From CAYOPZ01 sp964406005 (GTDB taxonomy: Bacteria; Bacteroidota; Bacteroidia; Bacteroidales; SM23-62), in contig CAYOPZ010000043.1 in assembly GCA_964406005.1 (NCBI GenBank), forward strand, positions 1-26,474: a DNA stretch of 26,474 nucleotides. The letters are read 5' to 3'. The notes beneath the pieces are model-generated. The model was given only the letters and a program-made list of their open reading frames with translations. It was not told the origin of the DNA and ran no database searches. Below are positions 1 through 7,737 of this stretch, in pieces (within the stretch, counting starts at the first letter, position 1; each line of letters opens with the position of its first letter). A program made the position numbers and the translations under genes.

Positions 1-414
1 GACCCCTTCCCTGGGAATCAAAAGTATTGTATCGTCTCCAGCAACCGTTCCCAGTATCTCGAATGCACCCAGTTCGTCTATGGCGGACGCGATGCTGTTC
101 GCATAACCGGGGCGCGTTTTAATTACGGCCATATTCCAGGCAAATTCAATGGATACAAACCCGCTTACAGGGTAAGGGTCACCACCTGCCCCGGCTTCCT
201 CTTCAGACTTTCTCCCGGGAAGCATATATACATAACCCAGTCGCTTATCCGGTATCTTCCCGGCCTGCAGGAACTTCAGGTCCCGTGACAGGGTCGCCTG
301 GGTCAGATTGAAGCCTGCATTCTCCAGCCTTTCCAGGAGTTCTACCTGGCTGCTTATCGAATGCCCTTCAATGATCCTGCGGATGGTAAGCAGACGCTGT
401 GTACGGGTTTTCAT
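1..414 (-). CDS. argR: Arginine repressor ArgR (C-terminus cut by window edge)
   Basis: Arginine-responsive transcriptional regulator of arginine biosynthesis and catabolism genes. The visible 138 residues begin at the ATG ending at 414 and cover an N-terminal winged helix-turn-helix with the TLSRDLK recognition motif (Ser43-Arg44). The C-terminal hexamerisation and arginine-binding domain carries the family motif GTVAGDDTIL, whose Asp pair contacts L-arginine. ArgR proteins are usually about 150-160 residues, so only the last 15-20 are missing. The gene is divergent from carB, as expected for a regulator beside its target. A perfect palindrome lies between its predicted transcription start and its ATG, suggesting autoregulation (inference). 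Family assignment is firm; the target genes are inferred. Confidence 0.95.
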   Translation of the reverse strand, partial: MKTRTQRLLTIRRIIEGHSISSQVELLERLENAGFNLTQATLSRDLKFLQAGKIPDKRLGYVYMLPGRKSEEEAGAGGDPYPVSGFVSIEFAWNMAVIKTRPGYANSIASAIDELGAFEILGTVAGDDTILLIPREGV

Positions 415-416
415 AT

Positions 417-430
417 TGTATATATATACA
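417..430. promoter_or_regulatory. Perfect 14-bp palindrome, candidate ArgR operator
   Basis: TGTATATATATACA is self-complementary over all 14 bases. It lies between the predicted argR transcription start and the argR ATG, and about 60 bp upstream of the carB -7 element. ArgR boxes in other phyla are AT-rich imperfect palindromes, so the position and composition suit an operator for both divergent genes. The core is a TA repeat, so chance occurrence cannot be excluded. Confidence 0.45.
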
Positions 431-439
431 TCAAAACCG

Positions 440-469
440 CAAATTTATACAAATATTTTATTCTGCAAG
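440..469 (-). promoter_or_regulatory. Predicted argR promoter (Bacteroidota type)
   Basis: On the minus strand, CTTG (466-469) is followed after 18 bp by TAAATTTG (440-447). This matches the Bacteroidota -7 consensus TAnnTTTG fully and the -33 TTTG in three of four bases. It would start transcription near 433, about 19 nt before the argR ATG. Seen by pattern match only. Confidence 0.5.
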
Positions 470-489
470 AAATTATAACAAAATATTTC

Positions 490-497
490 TACTTTTG
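490..497 (+). promoter_or_regulatory. Predicted carB -7 promoter element
   Basis: TACTTTTG is an exact match to the Bacteroidota -7 consensus TAnnTTTG. No good -33 TTTG sits at the usual 19-21 bp distance. Only 7 bases separate it from the ATG at 505, so the carB mRNA would be nearly leaderless if this element is used. Confidence 0.45.
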
Positions 498-504
498 TGC
501 GGAA

Positions 505-3500
505 ATGAAGCAAGATATCCGGAAGGTGGTTATACTGGGATCGGGTGCCCTGAAAATAGGTGAAGCAGGTGAATTTGACTATTCCGGATCCCAGGCACTC
601 AAAGCCCTCCGGGAAGAAGGTATCTACACCGTACTGATCAATCCCAACATCGCCACTGTTCAGACCTCTGAAAACATTGCCGACAGGGTTTATTTTCTCC
701 CTGTTACCGCGACCTTCGTGGAAAAGGTAATCGCCAGGGAAAAACCAGACGGGATCCTTTTGTCTTTCGGTGGCCAGACCGCCCTGAACTGCGGGATCGA
801 TCTCTTCAGAAACGGAGTACTTGAAAAACACAAGGTCCGGGTGCTCGGCACTCCCATACAGGCGATCATCGATACGGAAGACCGTGAAAATTTCGTAAAC
901 AAGCTCCGGGAAATAAATATTAAAACTCCTCACAGTCTGGCTGTTGAAACAATTGAAGATGCAAAGGCCGCTGCCGCAAATCTGGGTTATCCCATCATTA
1001 TACGGGCAGCATATGCACTCGGCGGACAGGGAAGCGGTTTTTGTTCCGACGAGAAAGAGCTTGTCAGGCAGGCTTCCAAAGCATTGTCATATTCACCCCA
1101 GATCCTTGTTGAGGAATCACTGAAGGGATGGAAGGAAATCGAATATGAAGTGGTCCGCGACAGTTACGACAACTGCATAACGGTCTGCAATATGGAAAAC
1201 TTCGATCCGCTGGGGATACATACCGGAGAAAGCATCGTGGTTGCACCTTCCCAGACCCTGACAAACACCGAATACCATCAACTGCGCAGACTGTCAATCG
1301 ATGTAATCAGGCACATCGGGATCGTGGGGGAATGTAATATCCAGTATACGCTCGATCCGAATTCCGAAGACTACCGGGTGATCGAGGTAAATGCCCGGCT
1401 TTCCCGGTCCAGTGCCCTGGCATCAAAGGCAACCGGGTATCCCCTGGCATTCGTGGCAGCCAAGCTGGGGCTCGGATACGGACTGCACGAACTGCGAAAC
1501 TCGGTCACCAAGACCACATCGGCCTTTTTTGAACCTGCACTGGATTATATCGTCGTAAAAATCCCGCGCTGGGACCTGAATAAATTCACCGGGGTCAGCA
1601 AGCTCATCGACAGTTCCATGAAGAGCGTCGGAGAGATAATGGCGATCGGGCGGACTTTCGAGGAGGCCATCCAGAAAGGCATACGGATGATAGGTCAGGG
1701 CATGCACGGGTTCACCGGAAACAGCAACCTGCACTTCGATGATCTCGAAAAGGAACTTTCCCAGCCCACCGATATGAGGCTGCTTGTCATTGCAGAGGCC
1801 TTCCGGCAGGGATATACCGTTGACCGTATATTCGAGCTTACAAGAATTGACAAGTGGTTCCTTGTAAAGCTGAAGAACATATTCGAACTCAAAAACAAAC
1901 TCGAGAAACACAAAAGCCTGAGGGACCTTCCTGACACGCTGCTGAAACAGGCAAAGATTTTCGGATTCTCGGATTTCCAGATTGCACGGCATGTACTTAA
2001 ACCAAAACCCGAATTGATGCACCAGAAGGGTCTTGAGGTAAGGTCATTACGCAAAGAAAGAAATATTCTCCCATCCGTGAAACAGATCGACACACTGGCC
2101 GCCGAGTACCCTGCACAGACGAATTACCTTTACCTGACATACAGCGGCGACGGTCACGATCTTGACTTTGCCCGTGACGGCAAGTCCGTAATCGTTCTCG
2201 GATCGGGTGCATACCGCATCGGCAGCAGCGTGGAGTTCGACTGGTGCAGCGTAAACGCCCTGTATACACTGAATGCTCAGGATTACCGGTCGGTAATGAT
2301 CAATTACAATCCGGAAACGGTAAGCACGGATTATGATGTATGCGACCGCCTGTACTTTGATGAACTGTCCTTCGAAAGGGTCATGGATATTGTAGACCTC
2401 GAGGTACCGAAGGGCGTGGTTATTTCCATGGGGGGCCAGATCCCGAATAACCTTGCAATGAGATTGTTCGACCAGGACGTGAACATCCTGGGAACAACTC
2501 CTCTCTCCATTGACAATGCGGAAAACCGGCATAAGTTTTCAATGCTCCTCGACAGGCTGAACATAGACCAGCCCCGCTGGAAAGAGCTTACCCGCATCCA
2601 GGATATATATGATTTCGTGGATTCGGTCGGTTTTCCCGTTCTGATCCGTCCTTCCTATGTGCTTTCAGGAGCAGCGATGAACGTGGTTTCCAACAAGGAA
2701 GAGCTTGAACACTTCCTGAACCTGGCCGCCAGGGTTTCGAAGCAATATCCAGTTGTGGTTTCAGAATTCATCCAGCAGGCAAAGGAGATCGAGATAGATG
2801 CTGTCGCCAGGCAGGGAGAACTGATCGCATACGCCATTTCCGAACATGTGGAATTCGCCGGTGTGCATTCGGGAGATGCCACCATGGTATTCCCTCCCCA
2901 GAAGATCTATTTCGAGACCGTAAGAAGGATCAAGAAAATTTCGCGTGACATTGCCGATGCCCTGAAAATCACCGGCCCGTTCAATATGCAGTTCCTTGCA
3001 AAAGACAACGATATCAAGGTCATCGAATGTAACCTGAGGGCATCCCGAAGCATGCCTTTTGTATCAAAAGTACTGAAGGTCAACCTGATCGATATTGCCA
3101 CAAAAGTGATGCTCGGCCTGCCTGTGGAAAAACCCCATAAATCCATTTTCGATCTTGACTACATAGGCATCAAGGCGCCCCAGTTTTCCTTCGCAAGACT
3201 GAAACAGGCAGATCCTGTCCTGGGCGTGGATATGTCATCGACCGGAGAAGTGGGCTGCATAGGTGAAAACTTCTATGAAGCCATCCTGAAATCCATGCTT
3301 TCGGTCGGATACAATATTCCCAAAAAGAACATATTGCTGTCAACGGGACCCATGCGTTCAAAGGTGGAACTTGTCAACAGCTGCCGTTTGCTCAGTGAAA
3401 AAGGATATAATCTTTTTGCCACGAAAGGGACAGCCGATTTCCTGAAAATGAACAATATCGAAGCCACGGTGCTGTACTGGCCGGACGAGGATAAAAAACC

Positions 3501-3723
3501 GAATACCCTCGAATATATACAGAACAAGATGATAGACCTTGTGATCAATATTCCCAAGGACCTGAGCTCGGACGAGCTGAGCAACGACTACTCCATCCGG
3601 AGGAGCGCCGTGGATTACAACATCCCCCTGATCACCAATGCAAGGCTTGCAAGTGCATTCCTGATCGCCTTCTGCAAGATACGCGAGGAAGAGATCGCCA
3701 TAAAGCACTGGGAAGAGTACTAG
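505..3723 (+). CDS. carB: Carbamoyl-phosphate synthase large subunit, animal CPS-like type
   Basis: Makes carbamoyl phosphate from bicarbonate, ammonia delivered by the glutaminase subunit, and two ATP, for arginine and/or pyrimidine synthesis. At 1072 residues it has the full architecture: first ATP-grasp half (GSGALKIGEAGEFDYSGSQ near the N-terminus), second half (VIVLGSGAYRIGSSVEFDW) and a C-terminal MGS-type allosteric domain (FATKGT at 972-977). Start 505 was chosen because the reading frame upstream of it is not CarB-like and overlaps the promoter and argR. Many stretches (GECNIQ, IEVNARLSRSSALASKATGYPLAF, SVEFDWCSV, GQIPNNLA) read like human CPS1 rather than E. coli CarB. Pro993 replaces the E. 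coli UMP-contacting Lys993. No carA lies in the window. Pairing with argR suggests the arginine-dedicated enzyme (inference). Its stop codon overlaps that of atpG. Confidence 0.96.
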   Translation: MKQDIRKVVILGSGALKIGEAGEFDYSGSQALKALREEGIYTVLINPNIATVQTSENIADRVYFLPVTATFVEKVIAREKPDGILLSFGGQTALNCGIDLFRNGVLEKHKVRVLGTPIQAIIDTEDRENFVNKLREINIKTPHSLAVETIEDAKAAAANLGYPIIIRAAYALGGQGSGFCSDEKELVRQASKALSYSPQILVEESLKGWKEIEYEVVRDSYDNCITVCNMENFDPLGIHTGESIVVAPSQTLTNTEYHQLRRLSIDVIRHIGIVGECNIQYTLDPNSEDYRVIEVNARLSRSSALASKATGYPLAFVAAKLGLGYGLHELRNSVTKTTSAFFEPALDYIVVKIPRWDLNKFTGVSKLIDSSMKSVGEIMAIGRTFEEAIQKGIRMIGQGMHGFTGNSNLHFDDLEKELSQPTDMRLLVIAEAFRQGYTVDRIFELTRIDKWFLVKLKNIFELKNKLEKHKSLRDLPDTLLKQAKIFGFSDFQIARHVLKPKPELMHQKGLEVRSLRKERNILPSVKQIDTLAAEYPAQTNYLYLTYSGDGHDLDFARDGKSVIVLGSGAYRIGSSVEFDWCSVNALYTLNAQDYRSVMINYNPETVSTDYDVCDRLYFDELSFERVMDIVDLEVPKGVVISMGGQIPNNLAMRLFDQDVNILGTTPLSIDNAENRHKFSMLLDRLNIDQPRWKELTRIQDIYDFVDSVGFPVLIRPSYVLSGAAMNVVSNKEELEHFLNLAARVSKQYPVVVSEFIQQAKEIEIDAVARQGELIAYAISEHVEFAGVHSGDATMVFPPQKIYFETVRRIKKISRDIADALKITGPFNMQFLAKDNDIKVIECNLRASRSMPFVSKVLKVNLIDIATKVMLGLPVEKPHKSIFDLDYIGIKAPQFSFARLKQADPVLGVDMSSTGEVGCIGENFYEAILKSMLSVGYNIPKKNILLSTGPMRSKVELVNSCRLLSEKGYNLFATKGTADFLKMNNIEATVLYWPDEDKKPNTLEYIQNKMIDLVINIPKDLSSDELSNDYSIRRSAVDYNIPLITNARLASAFLIAFCKIREEEIAIKHWEEY

Positions 3724-4601
3724 CCGCTTAATGCTTCTGCACCCGATACGATTTCCAGGATCTCGTTTGTAATGGAACTCTGCCGTTCCTTATTGTACTG
3801 AAGTCTCAGATCGCGCATAAGCTCCGTGGCATTATCGGTGGCTTTGTGCATGGCTGTCATGCGTGCTCCGTGCTCTGCGGCATGGGAATCAAGCAGTGCC
3901 CTGTAAAATTGTATCTTGAGGCTTTTGGGTATAAGCTCATAAACGATGTATTCCTTGGAGGGTTCATATATATAATCAAGTATGATCTCTTCGTCTTTTT
4001 CCTGCTCAGGGACCACGACGGGAAGGAACTGTTCCGCCGTGGGGATCTGTACGGCAGCATTCTTAAACTGGTTATAAAAAAGCAGCACCCTGTCATATTT
4101 CCTGCCGGCGTAATATTCCATAATGGTTTCTGCAACCGGCATGGCCTTCCCAAAGCTCAGATTGTCGAACAGTTCGTTGTTAACACCCACAAGATTGACA
4201 TGTTTCTTCTTCAGGAAATCGGTCCCCCTTTTCCCTATGGCATAAAAATCCACCCTCTTTTGCCTGAAAAGGTCGGTGTACTCTTCCTCTGCCATCTGTA
4301 ATGAGCTCTTCAGGATGTATGTGTTGAATGATCCGCACAGTCCACGGTTGGACGTAATGACAACAAAAAGTACCCGTTCCAGTTCCCTTTCCACGCCATA
4401 TGGATCGTCTTCCTCATCCTTTATCGCATCGCTCAGATGGGTAAGTATCATATGCAATTGTTGAGCATACGGCCTCATCTGCAGAATTGCGTTCTGGGCT
4501 TTTCTAAGCTTTGCGGCAGACACCATTTTCATCGCATTGGTGATCTGCCTGGTCGAAGCAACCGAAGCCAGTCTGCCGCGTATTTCCTTTAAGCTCGGCA
4601 T
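3720..4601 (-). CDS. atpG: ATP synthase F1 gamma subunit
   Basis: Central rotor shaft of F1, transmitting rotation of the c-ring to the alpha3beta3 head. The 293-residue product has the conserved N-terminal helix (MPSLKEIRGRLASV, then TRQITNAMKMVSAAKLRKAQ) and the C-terminal helix (SSITNEILEIVSGAEAL), which together form the coiled-coil shaft. Length is normal for the family (about 285-300). It is the last gene of the atp cluster, 18 nt after atpA. Its TAG lies on the minus strand within CTAG at 3720-3723, which also holds the carB TAG, so the convergent genes overlap by 4 bp. Confidence 0.97.
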   Translation of the reverse strand: MPSLKEIRGRLASVASTRQITNAMKMVSAAKLRKAQNAILQMRPYAQQLHMILTHLSDAIKDEEDDPYGVERELERVLFVVITSNRGLCGSFNTYILKSSLQMAEEEYTDLFRQKRVDFYAIGKRGTDFLKKKHVNLVGVNNELFDNLSFGKAMPVAETIMEYYAGRKYDRVLLFYNQFKNAAVQIPTAEQFLPVVVPEQEKDEEIILDYIYEPSKEYIVYELIPKSLKIQFYRALLDSHAAEHGARMTAMHKATDNATELMRDLRLQYNKERQSSITNEILEIVSGAEALSG

Positions 4602-4619
4602 GTCATACCTTTCATGGTT

Positions 4620-6209
4620 TTATCCTTCCTTCTCTTCGTACCTGCCTGCCAGTTCCCTGGCTGCCTTATCCAGGATATCCTTCTCCTTTGATGTGATGTC
4701 TCCCTGGCTGAGGGTTTTCATCACATCCTTATGCTTGACTTCCAGGAAATCCAGAAACTCAGACTCAAACTCCTTCACTCTGTCAACGGGAACGTTTGCC
4801 AGAAGTGCATTCGTCCCACAGTAAATGATGGCAATCTGTCTTCCCACCGAAACCGGGGAATGCTGGCCCTGTTTCAGGATTTCCACGTTTTTCACACCTT
4901 TGTCGAGCACTGCCAGTGTAGCTTTATCAAGATCGGATCCGAATTTTGAAAATGCCTCCAGTTCCCGGAACTGGGCCTGGTCAAGCTTCAGGGTACCCGC
5001 TACGGATTTCATGGCCTTGAGCTGTGCTTTGCCTCCAACCCTCGAAACAGAGATACCAACATTGATGGCGGGCCTGACACCTGCATTGAACAGGCTGGAT
5101 TCAAGGAAGATCTGACCGTCTGTAATGGAAATCACATTGGTCGGTATATAGGCGGATACGTCCCCTGCCTGTGTTTCGATAATCGGTAGTGCCGTCAGGG
5201 AACCGCCACCTTTGACAATGGGCCTGAGGACTTCAGGAAGGTCGTTCATTTGCCTGGCAATTTCATCCGATTCGATGATCTTGGCAGCCCTTTCAAGCAA
5301 CCTGGAATGCAGGTAAAAAATATCCCCGGGATAGGCTTCTCTTCCGGGAGGCCTTCTCAGCAGCAGGGAGACTTCGCGATAGGAAACCGCCTGCTTTGAA
5401 AGATCATCATATATGATAAGTGCAGGGCGGCCCGTATCCCGGAAGAATTCTCCGATTGTACACCCGGCAAACGGAGCATAAAACTGGAGTGCGGCAGGAT
5501 CCGAGGCGGTTGCAGATACGATGACAGTGTAATTCATGGCCCCGTAATGTTCCAGGGTATCGGCAATATTCGCAACCGTCGACCCTTTCTGCCCGACGGC
5601 AACATAAACACAATAAACAGGTTCGCCCCTGTCATAAAATTCCTTCTGGTTTAAAATGGTATCAACGGCGATGGCCGTTTTTCCCGTCTGGCGGTCACCT
5701 ATGATAAGTTCTCTCTGCCCCCTTCCGATAGGGATCATGGCGTCGATGGCTTTGATGCCCGTCTGCAGGGGTTCGTTCACCGGCTGGCGGAATATCACTC
5801 CCGGCGCTTTTCTTTCGAGGGGCAGTTCAAAGGTTTTGCCCTTGACAGGGCCTTTCCCGTCAAGAGGCTCTCCTATGGTGTTTATCACCCTTCCCAGCAT
5901 GCCTTCTCCTACATTCAGCGAAACGATCCTGCCGGTCCTTTTCACCATGTCTCCTTCGCTGATGTCTTCGGACGAGCCGAAAAGCACAGCGCCTACATTG
6001 TCCTCTTCCAGGTTAAGCACCATGCCCTTGATGCCGTTCTCAAATTCTATCAATTCGTTGGCCTGTACGTTTGTCAGTCCGTAGATCCTGGCAATACCGT
6101 CGCCCACCTGAAGAACCGTTCCCACTTCTTCGAGCTCCTCGCCTGTTTTCAATCCTTCAAGCTGCTTTTTCAGTACTTCCGATATCTCTGAGGGTTTGAT
6201 CTGAGTCAT
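4620..6209 (-). CDS. atpA: ATP synthase F1 alpha subunit
   Basis: Non-catalytic nucleotide-binding subunit of the F1 head. The 529-residue product has the Walker A motif GDRQTGKT (171-178), the Walker B stretch ALIIYDDL (263-270) and the SRVGG segment with the arginine finger (Arg390) that completes the beta-subunit catalytic site. A loop near 312-336 before GGGSLTALPI corresponds to the insertion also present in E. coli alpha. The order atpH-atpA-atpG with short gaps (29 and 18 nt) is standard. In many bacteria atpD would follow atpG, but here carB follows on the opposite strand. Confidence 0.98.
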   Translation of the reverse strand: MTQIKPSEISEVLKKQLEGLKTGEELEEVGTVLQVGDGIARIYGLTNVQANELIEFENGIKGMVLNLEEDNVGAVLFGSSEDISEGDMVKRTGRIVSLNVGEGMLGRVINTIGEPLDGKGPVKGKTFELPLERKAPGVIFRQPVNEPLQTGIKAIDAMIPIGRGQRELIIGDRQTGKTAIAVDTILNQKEFYDRGEPVYCVYVAVGQKGSTVANIADTLEHYGAMNYTVIVSATASDPAALQFYAPFAGCTIGEFFRDTGRPALIIYDDLSKQAVSYREVSLLLRRPPGREAYPGDIFYLHSRLLERAAKIIESDEIARQMNDLPEVLRPIVKGGGSLTALPIIETQAGDVSAYIPTNVISITDGQIFLESSLFNAGVRPAINVGISVSRVGGKAQLKAMKSVAGTLKLDQAQFRELEAFSKFGSDLDKATLAVLDKGVKNVEILKQGQHSPVSVGRQIAIIYCGTNALLANVPVDRVKEFESEFLDFLEVKHKDVMKTLSQGDITSKEKDILDKAARELAGRYEEKEG

Positions 6210-6238
6210 TATTATCTGGTTTTAATACGATCAGGCCT

Positions 6239-6775
6239 TCAGGCCTGCAATTCTTTTTTAATCTTCCGGAGTTTCCCCCTGACACTTGCATCGAGCTGCC
6301 TGTCCTCCACCCTGATTACAAATCCCCCGATCAGGTTTTCATTTACCTGTTCATTCAATTCTATTTTTGCCTTGAAAGCTTCCCTGACAATGGAAATGAC
6401 TTCTTCCCGTGTACGCTCTGAAAGGGGGACGGCAGTGGCGATATTTGCCTGCAGTATTCCCCTTTCCTGCTTGTAAAGGTTAATAAAATGCCGGCACATT
6501 CCGGGTATGTATTCCTCACGCCTATTCTCCGTAACAAGCTTCAGGAACTCAAGGGTAAGGTTGCCGACCCTGCCTGAAAACAGGGAATGAAATACCTGCA
6601 GTTTCTTCGATGAATTGATAACCGGGCTTTCAAGCAGTTGTCTGACTTCGGCAGAATCCGTTGTAATCTCCAGCAGAAGCTCTGCGTCATACCTGGTCTT
6701 GTCCAGAACTTCCTGGTCCCTGGCTGCAAGGAAAAGCGCCCTGGCATAACTTACGGTTATCCTGCTTTCACTCAT
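6239..6775 (-). CDS. atpH: ATP synthase F1 delta subunit (OSCP)
   Basis: Peripheral-stalk subunit that clamps the b subunits to the top of the alpha3beta3 head. The 178-residue product shows the typical N-terminal helical domain (ISVSYARALFLAA-like start: ITVSYARALFLAARDQ) and the C-terminal family motif LIGGFVIRVEDRQLDASVRGKL. Length is normal. It sits between atpF and atpA, separated from atpF by an 88-bp spacer containing most of a long inverted repeat. Confidence 0.95.
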   Translation of the reverse strand: MSESRITVSYARALFLAARDQEVLDKTRYDAELLLEITTDSAEVRQLLESPVINSSKKLQVFHSLFSGRVGNLTLEFLKLVTENRREEYIPGMCRHFINLYKQERGILQANIATAVPLSERTREEVISIVREAFKAKIELNEQVNENLIGGFVIRVEDRQLDASVRGKLRKIKKELQA

Positions 6776-6793
6776 CCCTGTTTTTTAAATTTT

Positions 6794-6874
6794 AACTGAA
6801 TTAGATTTCAAATAAGCCGCCTTTGAATGTTGCGTAGCAATATTTGCAGCGGCGCTTTGAAATCTAGTTCAGTT
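6794..6874 (-). repeat. Long inverted repeat spanning the atpF stop codon
   Basis: The left arm (6794-6820) and right arm (6849-6874) pair over about 23 positions. The outer 19-nt block pairs at 18 positions (AACTGAA-T/C-TAGATTTCAAA). A small asymmetric bulge follows, then a GCCGC/GCGGC stem. The 28-nt loop itself contains TTGC-GTA-GCAA. The right arm includes the last three sense codons and the TAG of atpF. There is no T-run directly after the stem, so it does not look like a rho-independent terminator. It may be an mRNA-stability or processing hairpin, or a small palindromic insertion. Confidence 0.8.
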
Positions 6875-7358
6875 TTGTTTCATTCAAGAGTTTTTCAATC
6901 AATTTTTGCTGCTCCCTGTCGCCTTTCAGTTTTTCCCTGAGTATCTTTTCGGCGATATGCACGGAAAGTTCCGCCATCTGATCACGGATCTCGGAAACGG
7001 CAGCAGATTTCTCATGCTCTATCTGTTCACGTGCAGCCTTTAATATCCGATGGGCTTCCGACCCTGCCTTGTTTTTAGCTTCATCCAGGAGCTTTTCACC
7101 CGTCTGCCTTGTTTCCTTTAGCAATTCCTCACGTTCCTTCCGTGCTTCGTCCATGATCAGTTCATTGTCTGCCTTCAGCTTTTCCATTTCCGCCCTTGCC
7201 CGTTCTGCAGAGCGAAGTGCGTCTTCTATTGACCGTTCCCTTTTCTGAAGTGCATTCAGGATGGGTTTCCACGCAAATTTTTTCAGGATGGCCAACACGA
7301 TGATGAACATCAGCAGCATCCAGAAAATGGTTCCCAGGTCCGGACTTACAAGTTCCAT
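6864..7358 (-). CDS. atpF: ATP synthase F0 b subunit
   Basis: Peripheral-stalk subunit holding F1 stationary against F0. From the ATG at 7358 it is 164 residues: a short N-terminus (MELVSPDLGTIFWM), one transmembrane helix (about 9-27, IFWMLLMFIIVLAILKKFAW), then a long charged helix rich in Glu, Lys and Arg. This start was preferred over one at 7403 because the b-family N-terminus begins directly before the helix, and the extra 15 residues (MAGLPGFNRQL...) are encoded partly by an intercistronic hairpin. The gene is flanked on both sides by inverted repeats. Confidence 0.94.
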   Translation of the reverse strand: MELVSPDLGTIFWMLLMFIIVLAILKKFAWKPILNALQKRERSIEDALRSAERARAEMEKLKADNELIMDEARKEREELLKETRQTGEKLLDEAKNKAGSEAHRILKAAREQIEHEKSAAVSEIRDQMAELSVHIAEKILREKLKGDREQQKLIEKLLNETKLN

Positions 7359-7386
7359 ATCGTTTCGTATTAATTGTCGGTTAAAT

Positions 7387-7419
7387 CCCGGCAACCCTGC
7401 CAATCGCAGGGTTGCCGGG
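7387..7419 (-). repeat. Perfect 14-bp GC-rich hairpin between atpE and atpF
   Basis: The arms CCCGGCAACCCTGC (7387-7400) and GCAGGGTTGCCGGG (7406-7419) are perfectly complementary around a 5-nt loop. It lies 14 nt after the atpE stop and 28 nt before the atpF start in the transcript. The bases after the stem on the transcribed strand (ATTTAACCGACA) are not a T-run, so read-through into atpF is expected. A role in protecting the atpE mRNA 3' end or tuning relative subunit expression is inference. Confidence 0.85.
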
Positions 7420-7433
7420 TAAATTCTGCTGCT

Positions 7434-7715
7434 TTACTGGGCCTGACCGCCACCCATGAAGAGGATCAGCAGACAAACCACGATCGCAAAGAAGGCTACG
7501 CCTTCAATCAATGCCGCTACAACGATCATGTTTGACCGGATGTCTCCTGCAGCTTCCGGCTGCCTTGCAATGGCTTCCATGGCAGTGCCTCCGATCCGGC
7601 CTATACCCAGCCCTGCTCCCAGGACCGCTATCCCGGCTCCCAGGGCCGCACCCAGGTTCCCGAACGCTGTCAGGTCCCCGGTCGCCGCTTGTAAAATAAC
7701 CATCATTGTACTCAT
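7434..7715 (-). CDS. atpE: ATP synthase F0 c subunit
   Basis: Forms the rotating membrane ring that carries the coupling ion. The 93-residue product has two hydrophobic helices: a Gly/Ala-rich first helix (about 17-45), the polar loop with the signature ARQPEA (50-55), and a second helix with the ion-binding Glu71 (LIEGVAFFA). The start at 7715 (MSTMMVIL) was chosen over 7799 because the longer form overlaps atpB and adds a non-conserved stretch. The Na+-type ligands are not present: the position matching Gln32 of the Ilyobacter protein is Ile, and Gly rather than Ser follows the Glu. A proton-coupled ring is therefore likely (inference). Confidence 0.96.
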   Translation of the reverse strand: MSTMMVILQAATGDLTAFGNLGAALGAGIAVLGAGLGIGRIGGTAMEAIARQPEAAGDIRSNMIVVAALIEGVAFFAIVVCLLILFMGGGQAQ

Positions 7716-7737
7716 AACAATATATTTAATTAAAAAA

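Noticed and set aside
361..504. In-frame N-terminal extension of carB starting at 361
   Set aside because: It crosses the argR start and both promoter elements, and its residues (MPFNDPADGKQ...) have no CarB similarity; family N-termini match the start at 505.
7359..7403. Upstream start for atpF giving 15 extra residues
   Set aside because: The extension includes coding from the hairpin arm and precedes the natural b-subunit N-terminus; the ATG at 7358 fits the family better.
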